In this document: positions 8,392 through 14,544 of the stretch, piece after piece
How the letters are laid out: each line of letters starts with the position of its first letter
Position numbering within the stretch: the stretch's first letter is position 1
The notes under the pieces: generated by a model
What the model was told of the DNA's origin: nothing
Seen by the model: only the letters and a program-made list of their open reading frames with translations
The model's database searches: none
Assembly: GCA_964369315.1 (NCBI GenBank)
Contig: CAYJEJ010000012.1
Location: forward strand, 1 to 24,647
Direction: 5' to 3'
Source: CAYJEJ01 sp964369315
GTDB taxonomy: Bacteria > Pseudomonadota > Alphaproteobacteria > UBA3830 > JAIRWN01
DNA length: 24,647 bases
Program-made: the position numbers and the translations under genes

Positions 8392-9186
8392 TTGACGCAA
8401 TCTTATATAATTGTATTAGGAAATGAAAAAGGCGGCACAGGAAAATCTACGGTCTGTATGCACATTATAATGCACCTTTTATCACAGGGTTTTTCTGTTG
8501 GGTCAATAGATGTTGATGCAAGACAAGGCACATTAACTCGTTACGTGGGCAATAGGATTAGTTATATAAAAAAACATAATTTGAAAATCCAATTTCCTCA
8601 ACACAAAGATGTTCCAAAAAGTTTGATAGACTCATTTGAAGATGCTAGACAAGATGAGGAGCATCGTTTTTCTAACGCGTTGAACGAGTTAAGAGGAAAT
8701 GATTTTATCGTCATAGACACCCCTGGAAATGACACGTTTTTGTCACGTTTGGCACATTCTTATGCAGACACAATCATCACTCCTTTAAACGATAGCTTCA
8801 TAGACCTTGATATGCTGGTTCGCGTCACAGATGGCAACCTTTTGCCGAGTGTTTATTCTGAAATGGTCTGGGAACAAAGAAAAGCCCGAATGATGCGAGA
8901 TAAAAAATCAATTGATTGGATTGTGATGCGAAATCGCTTGGCTAATTTTCACTCTCATAACAGACAGGAGGTTGAAAACGTCCTATCTGCTTTGTCGAAA
9001 AGAATTGGTTTTAGGGTCGCCATGGGCTTTAATGAACGTGTGATTTTTAAAGAATTGTTCGTATCAGGGCTTACATTACTTGATTTGGAGGTGATAGGCA
9101 GAGAACTCACCATATCACATATCACCGCTCGCCAAGAATTAAGAACCTTGGTAGATATGATTAAAATACCCTTTCCTAAGAAATAA
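8392..9186 (+). CDS. mipZ: MipZ, ParA-like division-site positioning ATPase
   Basis: MipZ is a P-loop ATPase of the ParA/MinD superfamily found in alphaproteobacteria. In Caulobacter it forms gradients from the ParB-bound origin regions and inhibits FtsZ polymerisation near the poles, placing division at mid-cell. The deviant Walker A GNEKGGTGKST (10-20), the DVDARQGTLTRYVGNR segment, DTPG (109-112) and PLNDSFIDLD (131-140) match MipZ rather than plain ParA. So do DWIVMRNRLA and the C-terminal VIFKELFVSGLTLLDLE. The start is TTG 8392, well supported by AGGAG at 7-8 nt. It follows potI by 16 bp and precedes priA by 12 bp, so it is likely co-transcribed. The presence of mipZ implies a ParB/FtsZ division system elsewhere. 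Confidence 0.93.
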   Translation: MTQSYIIVLGNEKGGTGKSTVCMHIIMHLLSQGFSVGSIDVDARQGTLTRYVGNRISYIKKHNLKIQFPQHKDVPKSLIDSFEDARQDEEHRFSNALNELRGNDFIVIDTPGNDTFLSRLAHSYADTIITPLNDSFIDLDMLVRVTDGNLLPSVYSEMVWEQRKARMMRDKKSIDWIVMRNRLANFHSHNRQEVENVLSALSKRIGFRVAMGFNERVIFKELFVSGLTLLDLEVIGRELTISHITARQELRTLVDMIKIPFPKK

Positions 9187-9198
9187 ATTCTTCAGCTG

Positions 9199-11211
9199 AT
9201 GGATTTATCTGATTCATGCACAAGCTGTCGGAAGCAACATTTTGTTGACGTTTTGGTGTCTGCACCAATTGATGATTTTTATACATATATTAACAACACT
9301 AAAGAAGAGCTTTCCAAGGGAGCCATCGTCAGCGTCCCGTTTGGTTCAAGGACGCTTTTAGCAGTGGTGTGGGACGTGAGGGATTTTAGTGACCGCACTG
9401 ATTTAAAGGAGATTATCACTGTTCACCAATATCCACCGCTAGAGGAAGGCTTTCTCAGTTTTATCGATAAGGTTGCGACATATAACCTGATTAAGAGAGG
9501 GAATGTTCTTCGTATGGTTCTTAGTGAGCCGAGTTTGTTCAAACCTATTAAATCAAGGGTTTCTCCCGTCAATTTAGCTCAAAGCCAGCCTCAATCTATT
9601 ACACTAAGCCAAATGCAACAAACTGTCGCAGACGAAATTTTTCACGACATCAATAAAAATAAGTTTTCAGTTTTATGCATAGATGGAGTGACAGGTTCTG
9701 GAAAAACCGAAGTGTTTTTAAAGGCTTGTGAGCGTGTTTTAAATATGGGCAAACAGTGTTTGATAATGTTACCCGAGATTGCCCTGACCCCGCAGTTAAT
9801 CAATCGCTTTACAAAATATTTTGCAACTGAGCCCCTTGTCTGGCACTCATCACTTACCCCAAAAATGCGTCGCGTAACTTGGAACAAAGTTGTACAAAAA
9901 TCGCCTTGTGTCGTTATTGCGACAAGGTCAGGGTTATTCTTGCCTTTTAGTAATTTGGGACTGATAGTCTTGGATGAAGAGCACGACCAATCGTTCAAAC
10001 AAGAAGAACCTCACGCATATAATGGTCGAGATATGTCGATATTACGAGCAAAGATATTAGACATTCCTGTGATTTTATCATCTGCGACATTATCTGTTGA
10101 AACAATTAATAACTGTAATAACAATAAATATAAACGGCTTCATCTCACTTCAAGGTTTTCGCAAATTCCAATGCCCGCTGTAGAAATGGTTGACATGCGA
10201 GCTCAAGCCAATTCGAACAAAATTGAATGGCTTTCGCAACAAGCCATTGAAAGCATCAAACAAACCATCAACGCTGGGAAGCAGGTCTTGATTTATATGA
10301 ACAGGCGGGGGTATGCCCCTCTTACGATGTGTCGCAAGTGTGGTTATCGCGTTGAGTGTCCAAATTGCACAAGCTGGTTGGTGGAACACAGCAAATATAA
10401 TGTTTTGGTTTGTCATTATTGTGGGCACCAGATACCTAAAATTGAGACTTGTCCAAAATGCTCTGAACAAACGATGTTTGCTTATGGTGTGGGTGTGGAG
10501 CGGATTGAAAAAGAATTAATCAAAAAAATCCCGCAGGCAAAAACCATTGTCGCATCGTCTGACACACTTTCAACGCCCGCCAAGATAAGTGCGGTTTATG
10601 AAGATATATTAAACTGTCATTATAACGTTTTAATAGCGACCCAAATCTTTTCAAAGGGTCATCACTTTCCGAAAATGTCTCTTGTGTTGGTTGTTGATGC
10701 CGATGGCGGGTTGTATGGCGTTGACCCACGTGCAAATGAACGAACATATCAAGCAATTCAGCAAGTTGCTGGAAGGGCAGGACGTTCACACGCTCAAGGA
10801 AAGGTCATTATACAAACATATAATCCAGAACATCCGTTTTTTAACTTTATAAAAAACAATGATTTTGAGGGGTTTATTGCGTTTGAAATAGAAAACCGTA
10901 AAAGGTCAAAAATGCCCCCTCACACAAAGCTCGCCAGCATTACAATCTCTTCTAATAACCCAAAAGAGGCTGAATCTTATGCTAATAAACTGGTCTGTAA
11001 CGCACCATGTTATGATGATAAAAATCTTCAAATACTTGGTCCCGCACAGGCAGTTGTGACCAAGCTCCATGGTCGAACGAGGTGGAAGATATTATTGCGA
11101 GCCAGCAAAAATTATAATATTCAAGGGTATATCCTTTCATGGCTCAAGCCATTGACCTTGCCCAAATCTGTGAGATTGAACATAGACATTGACCCATATA
11201 ATTTTCTATAA
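9199..11211 (+). CDS. priA: Primosomal protein N' (replication restart helicase PriA)
   Basis: PriA recognises stalled forks and D-loops, unwinds 3'-5', and starts reloading of the replicative helicase. The N-terminal fork-binding domain (about 1-110) carries YTYINNTKEELSKGAIVSVPFG. Walker A is GVTGSGKT (163-170) and the Walker B box is DEEH (259-262). Eight zinc-binding cysteines lie at 378, 381, 387, 390, 405, 408, 418 and 421. Late helicase motifs include IATQIFSKGHHFP and QQVAGRAGRS. At 670 residues it is shorter than the E. coli protein (about 730) but similar to alphaproteobacterial ones in having all domains. ATG 9199 has no clear ribosome-binding site. The gene follows mipZ after 12 bp and ends this plus-strand run. 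Confidence 0.96.
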   Translation: MDLSDSCTSCRKQHFVDVLVSAPIDDFYTYINNTKEELSKGAIVSVPFGSRTLLAVVWDVRDFSDRTDLKEIITVHQYPPLEEGFLSFIDKVATYNLIKRGNVLRMVLSEPSLFKPIKSRVSPVNLAQSQPQSITLSQMQQTVADEIFHDINKNKFSVLCIDGVTGSGKTEVFLKACERVLNMGKQCLIMLPEIALTPQLINRFTKYFATEPLVWHSSLTPKMRRVTWNKVVQKSPCVVIATRSGLFLPFSNLGLIVLDEEHDQSFKQEEPHAYNGRDMSILRAKILDIPVILSSATLSVETINNCNNNKYKRLHLTSRFSQIPMPAVEMVDMRAQANSNKIEWLSQQAIESIKQTINAGKQVLIYMNRRGYAPLTMCRKCGYRVECPNCTSWLVEHSKYNVLVCHYCGHQIPKIETCPKCSEQTMFAYGVGVERIEKELIKKIPQAKTIVASSDTLSTPAKISAVYEDILNCHYNVLIATQIFSKGHHFPKMSLVLVVDADGGLYGVDPRANERTYQAIQQVAGRAGRSHAQGKVIIQTYNPEHPFFNFIKNNDFEGFIAFEIENRKRSKMPPHTKLASITISSNNPKEAESYANKLVCNAPCYDDKNLQILGPAQAVVTKLHGRTRWKILLRASKNYNIQGYILSWLKPLTLPKSVRLNIDIDPYNFL

Positions 11212-11245
11212 TTAAAGAGAAGTTTCTTAAATGCGACAGAAAGGG

Positions 11246-11322
11246 TGGTGCGATCGGCAGGATTTGAACCTGCGACACCGGGATTAGGAATCCCGTGCTC
11301 TATCCAGCTGAGCTACGACCGC
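11246..11322 (-). tRNA. tRNA-Arg (anticodon CCT)
   Basis: A full cloverleaf reads on the minus strand. The acceptor stem GCGGTCG pairs with CGATCGC (one G-U pair). The D arm starts GCTC, the anticodon stem is CGGGA/TCCCG with loop TTCCTAA (anticodon CCT), and the T arm is GCAGG/CCTGC with TTCAAAT. CCA is encoded at 11246-11248. It decodes AGG arginine codons. The inverted repeat CTTTATA/TATAAAG (11327-11348) just upstream overlaps the probable -10 region. Confidence 0.97.
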
Positions 11323-11416
11323 ATCGCTTTATAAACCTAGGTATAAAGCCTTCCCTTCAAAAAAGCAACCTTTACCGCTACAAAATATTCAAAAATATCC
11401 AAGTTCGATATTGGTT

Positions 11417-11992
11417 TTAGTGGATGGGAGCGTTAACATCAATTACTTCGAACAATCCAAAAATATTACCAAGTTTCGCAACATTGCACGTTAGGCTTGC
11501 CCCCCAGTTAAATAACTTTTTATTTTGTGCGTTTAACAATTCATCTTCAATGATTCTATATTGACCTTCTTGTGGCAATGAATCTGTAACCTCTCCTATA
11601 CATGTTGAAGTGTTAATGGTGACTAAATATCTTGATGAAAAATTTACATCATCTGAAGTCTCGGGAGAAATAGAAATCCCATATTTGAAAACATTATTTA
11701 GTAACTCCAATTGAGAGTAGTCAACATGAATTCTTTGATTCTTATGTATGGCATTTATTTTTAATGACGGTGGAGAAAAATAAGTGTTATGACTTGTAAA
11801 TCTAACCTCTTTATTTTCTAGGAGTGTTATATGTTTAACTTGGGGCGGAGCTGTTCTAGGTACTGCCTCATTAATACCGAAAGAATGAGAGCTATTGACA
11901 GTGTTGGGTGAAGGCATTGGGGTTTTACTTACACAAATATTAGTTAGAAAAAGCATTGAAATAGAAATAAAAGCATATGAAAATTTTGTCAT
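11417..11992 (-). CDS. Hypothetical secreted protein, 191 residues
   Basis: I do not recognise this protein. ATG 11992 is preferred over an in-frame ATG at 12046, because it gives a clean N-terminal signal peptide (MTKF, then a hydrophobic stretch ending near CVS around residue 22) and has GGA about 8 nt upstream. The mature part is Pro/Ser-rich at first (about 23-55), then predicted mostly beta. Two cysteines, in TSTCIGEV and ASLTCNVA, could form a disulfide, consistent with a periplasmic or exported location. There is no lipobox. It lies alone on the minus strand between tRNA-Arg(CCT) and ffh; with 138 bp of very AT-rich DNA separating it from ffh, it probably has its own promoter. Confidence 0.7.
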   Translation of the reverse strand: MTKFSYAFISISMLFLTNICVSKTPMPSPNTVNSSHSFGINEAVPRTAPPQVKHITLLENKEVRFTSHNTYFSPPSLKINAIHKNQRIHVDYSQLELLNNVFKYGISISPETSDDVNFSSRYLVTINTSTCIGEVTDSLPQEGQYRIIEDELLNAQNKKLFNWGASLTCNVAKLGNIFGLFEVIDVNAPIH

Positions 11993-12076
11993 AATTGAAA
12001 TCCATAAAAATATACTTAACTGTTTTGAGTCAAATTGTAGACACATTTATATATAAAACAAAATTCATTAAAAATA

Positions 12077-12092
12077 TATTAAAATTTTAATA
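12077..12092. repeat. 16-bp perfect AT palindrome
   Basis: TATTAAAATTTTAATA is a perfect palindrome in the 138-bp AT-only-like stretch between ffh and the secreted hypothetical gene. It could be a weak transcription-end structure for ffh or a regulator site for the hypothetical gene, but such palindromes arise easily in AT-rich sequence. Confidence 0.4.
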
Positions 12093-12130
12093 ATAATTAA
12101 TATTTTTATCTTGTTTGTTGATTTTTTAAA

Positions 12131-13456
12131 CTACTGTTTTGTGAGAGATCGAAACTGTTCTAGAAAGGATTTGTTGTTTTTCATTTGTTTCATGAAAAGG
12201 CTCATCTGTTCAAAGTTTTTAATCAATCGGTTGATTTCTTGGATTGTGGTGCCCGAGCCAGAGGCAATTCGGCGTTTTTGACTCCCTTTAATAATTTTAT
12301 AATCACTTCTTTCTTTTTTGGTCATAGAATAGATAATCGCCAATTGCCGTTTAATGGCATTGTCATCGATTTGCTTAACTTGACTGGTCAAATCATTCAT
12401 TCCAGGTAGCATTCTTAACATATTTGCTATCCCACCCATTTTGTTCATTTGGTTAATTTGTTTTGCTAAATCATTAAAATCGAATTTTCCTTTTGCGAGA
12501 CGCTGTATATCCTTTTCCACGTCTTGCTTATTTATAATAGATTCTGCTTTTTCTACTAATGATACGATGTCGCCCATGCCCAAAATTCGATTAGCCAAAC
12601 GCTTAGGTTCAAAAATCTCAACGTCATTAATTTTTTCGCCCACTCCCAACAACACTATGGGGAGCCCTGTGGTCTTACTCATGGATATCGCACAACCTCC
12701 ACGAGCGTCTGCGTCCATCCTAGTCATTACTATCCCTGTCAGTTTTATATTTGAAGAAAATTTCTTTGCGATGTTGATGGCATCTTGTCCAGTCATAGCA
12801 TCCACGACAAGGAGGGTTTCATCGGGATTGACTTCTTCATAAAGCTCCATAACCTCGCTCATCATGTTTTCATCAACGTGTAATCGCCCTGCAGTGTCTA
12901 AGATTATGGTTTTACAATCGCTTTTTTTAAAATGCTCTAAAGCACCACGAACGATATCCACGGGCATATCATCTTTGTTAGTCAAGAAAAATTCGCTCCC
13001 AACCTCTTTCGACAGGATATGTAATTGCTCGATGGCGGCAGGTCTGTATACATCGCAGGAACAGAGCATAGCCTTATGATTTTTATTTATTATATTTGCA
13101 ATTTTTGCAGCAATTGTTGTTTTTCCTGCACCTTGCAGACCGACCAACATTATCTTTTTGGCAAGAGGTTTATCTAAAAAATTTCGCGAATTGGCTGATA
13201 AAATAGCGGTCAAATGGTCGTTCACCATCTTAATTATCATCTGGTCTGGCGAAACGCTTTTTATTAACTCTTGTCCCAATGCCTTTGACTTGAGCTCTTC
13301 AATAAATTCTTTTACTATCGGCAGAGAGACGTCCGCCTCTAAGAGTGCTATTCGAATCTCACGCATCGCAGCTTCGATGTCTTCAGCTCTGAGGACACCG
13401 ATACGTCTTAATTTGCTAAATATGGCGGAAAACCTTTTTGAAACACTTTCAAACAA
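12131..13456 (-). CDS. ffh: Signal recognition particle protein Ffh (SRP54)
   Basis: Ffh binds signal sequences on nascent chains with 4.5S RNA and, with the receptor FtsY, targets them to the Sec translocon. The N domain (about 1-90) includes AMREIRIALLEADVSLP. The GTPase domain has G1 GLQGAGKTT (106-114), DTAGR (187-191), TRMD (245-248) and GVGEKINDVEIFEP. The methionine-rich M domain (about 320-441) includes LRMLPGM and SGSGTTIQEINRLIKNFEQM. The 441 residues are close to the usual 450. The start is TTG 13456, giving MFESVSKRF like other Ffh proteins, with a strong AGAGGAG site nine bases upstream. The first 36 coding bases, the ribosome site and the leader are part of a 128-bp tandem duplication. 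Confidence 0.97.
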   Translation of the reverse strand: MFESVSKRFSAIFSKLRRIGVLRAEDIEAAMREIRIALLEADVSLPIVKEFIEELKSKALGQELIKSVSPDQMIIKMVNDHLTAILSANSRNFLDKPLAKKIMLVGLQGAGKTTIAAKIANIINKNHKAMLCSCDVYRPAAIEQLHILSKEVGSEFFLTNKDDMPVDIVRGALEHFKKSDCKTIILDTAGRLHVDENMMSEVMELYEEVNPDETLLVVDAMTGQDAINIAKKFSSNIKLTGIVMTRMDADARGGCAISMSKTTGLPIVLLGVGEKINDVEIFEPKRLANRILGMGDIVSLVEKAESIINKQDVEKDIQRLAKGKFDFNDLAKQINQMNKMGGIANMLRMLPGMNDLTSQVKQIDDNAIKRQLAIIYSMTKKERSDYKIIKGSQKRRIASGSGTTIQEINRLIKNFEQMSLFMKQMKNNKSFLEQFRSLTKQ

Positions 13457-13676
13457 GCCAAAAATCTCCTCTAGACTGCCTTAAAGTTTAAACTAACAAA
13501 AAATGATTTTTTTAGCTACGAAATATATCCATTATTTGTGGTGTACCCTATGGCGGAAAACCTTTTTGAAACACTTTCAAACAAGCCAAAAATCTCCTCT
13601 AGACTGCCTTAAAGTTTAAACTAACAAAAAATGATTTTTTTAGCTACGAAATATATCCATTATTTGTGGTGTACCC
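13421..13676. repeat. Perfect 128-bp tandem duplication at the ffh 5' end
   Basis: Positions 13421-13548 and 13549-13676 are identical base for base and directly adjacent. Each unit holds the first 36 coding bases of ffh, its TTG start and AGAGGAG ribosome site, about 92 bp of upstream sequence, and a perfect 10-bp palindrome AGTTTAAACT. The absence of any difference implies a very recent event, or a misassembly. Confidence 0.95.
13516..13584 (-). pseudogene. Duplicated ffh start fragment forming a 22-codon ORF
   Basis: The distal copy of the duplication keeps the TTG start (13584) and the same AGAGGAG site. It reads 12 ffh codons (MFESVSKRFSAI), then ten unrelated codons (GYTTNNGYIS) and a TAG stop at 13516-13518. 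It lies upstream of and in the same direction as ffh, so a transcript from the distal promoter copy would carry it as a short upstream ORF. It is probably a by-product, but translation is plausible. Confidence 0.6.
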
Positions 13677-13726
13677 TGTGGATAATTTTGTGAATAAAAT
13701 TAGGCGTCCTTTTTGTATCAATCACG

Positions 13727-13741
13727 TTAATCATTGTTTAA
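13727..13741. promoter_or_regulatory. CtrA-like site TTAA-N7-TTAA
   Basis: TTAA (13727-13730), seven bases, TTAA (13738-13741). It lies 30 bp after the pair of DnaA boxes in the ffh-trcR intergenic region. The final C of the consensus is replaced by T. Confidence 0.35.
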
Positions 13742-13828
13742 TAAAGAATTATTTTTTATAAAAAATAAAAAACCATTACAAAACAACAACTTAAGATATC
13801 TGGCAAAAACAATATCCGTGTAATTTGT

Positions 13829-13843
13829 TTAAAATTTTATTAA
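13829..13843. promoter_or_regulatory. Second CtrA-like site TTAA-N7-TTAA
   Basis: TTAA (13829-13832), seven bases, TTAA (13840-13843), 30 bp before the third DnaA-like box. The local sequence is almost pure A/T, so a chance match is more likely here than at the neighbouring site. Confidence 0.25.
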
Positions 13844-13941
13844 TAAGGTTTTATTTCTTCTAAAAATCCAGTTGTGAATAAAATTATTCAATCAAGACAC
13901 ATGTCAAGTACAAAAAAATATTTTTTTTTATTTACTTAGAC

Positions 13942-13974
13942 TTGCAAAGATTGTTGTTGATAGTACACTATCAA
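13942..13974 (+). promoter_or_regulatory. Probable trcR promoter overlapped by an 18-bp palindrome
   Basis: A -35 box TTGCAA (13942-13947) is followed after 16 bp by a -10 box TACACT (13964-13969). The -10 lies inside the inverted repeat TTGATAGT-AC-ACTATCAA (13957-13974), which has perfect 8-bp arms. A dimeric repressor bound there would block RNA polymerase. The palindrome ends 33 bp before the trcR ATG. Confidence 0.5.
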
Positions 13975-14007
13975 TCGTTTTAGTGATGTACTTTTTGGAT
14001 AAATTTA

Positions 14008-14520
14008 ATGAATGCACCGATTATGCCCTTGGCAACAGCTGTTTGGCTTATTGATAATACTGCTCTAACGTTTCAACAAGTGGCTGATTTTTGCGGGCTT
14101 CATGTTCTTGAGGTGCAGGCAATTGCCGATGGTCAATCAGCGGTTGGCATCAAAGGGGCTGACCCCGTGGCACTTGGGCAATTAACACAAGATGAATTAG
14201 ACCGTTGTACGAAAAACCCTGATACAACATTAAAAAAATCCTTAACTCATGTAGATAGTACTAAATATAAAAAAGTTAAGCCTAAATCAAATGTAAAAAA
14301 ACAAGATAAGTTAGGGGCGGTTTTGTGGCTTTTACAAACATATCCGGATGCCAGCGATGGCGAAATAAGGAAAATTGTCTCCACTACTGCTTTGATTATA
14401 AAATCCCTCAGGGATGGGAGCCATCCTTTATTTTCTGAATTAAAGCCTGTAAGCCCAATGAAGCTCGATCTTTGCTCCCAACTGGACCTAGATAAACTAC
14501 CGAAAACTATTCGGGCTTGA
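14008..14520 (+). CDS. trcR: TrcR/DUF1013-family cell-cycle transcriptional regulator
   Basis: This 170-residue protein belongs to the alphaproteobacterial DUF1013 family, annotated as cell-cycle regulator TrcR. Residues 8-42 form a helix-turn-helix-like unit (AVWLIDNTALTFQQVADF, then CGLHVLEVQAIADG). Residues 102-137 look like a second, diverged copy (LGAVLWLLQTYP, then IRKIVSTTALIIKSLRDG), joined by a lysine-rich linker (about 76-101). The protein is cytoplasmic and probably binds DNA through both units. The start is ATG 14008, with a weak GGA eight bases upstream. It is transcribed away from ffh across a region with DnaA boxes and CtrA-like sites, and it converges with lepA, with 24 bp between the stops and no visible terminator. 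The promoter palindrome suggests autoregulation. Confidence 0.85.
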   Translation: MNAPIMPLATAVWLIDNTALTFQQVADFCGLHVLEVQAIADGQSAVGIKGADPVALGQLTQDELDRCTKNPDTTLKKSLTHVDSTKYKKVKPKSNVKKQDKLGAVLWLLQTYPDASDGEIRKIVSTTALIIKSLRDGSHPLFSELKPVSPMKLDLCSQLDLDKLPKTIRA

Positions 14521-14544
14521 TTGGTTCTTATTTGAGTTTCTTGT

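Larger units (their letters stand above)
13677..13881. other. Candidate replication origin or DnaA-controlled region
   Basis: A perfect DnaA box TGTGGATAA (13677-13685) is followed 12 bp on by TGTGAATAA (13689-13697), and the latter recurs at 13873-13881, all in one orientation. Between them lies strongly AT-rich DNA (about 13738-13780 and 13821-13860) that could unwind, and two CtrA-like TTAA-N7-TTAA sites. Clustered DnaA boxes with CtrA sites and an AT-rich element resemble the Caulobacter-type origin layout. The alternative is that these sites regulate trcR or ffh. No gene is visible here. Confidence 0.45.

Noticed and set aside
11327..11348. CTTTATA/TATAAAG inverted repeat as a terminator
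   Set aside because: It lies upstream of the minus-strand tRNA and is A/T-rich with no T-run; promoter overlap is a simpler reading.
13158..13484. Plus-strand ORF of 108 codons opposite ffh
   Set aside because: It is an antisense shadow of the conserved ffh N and G domains, with no recognisable domain of its own.
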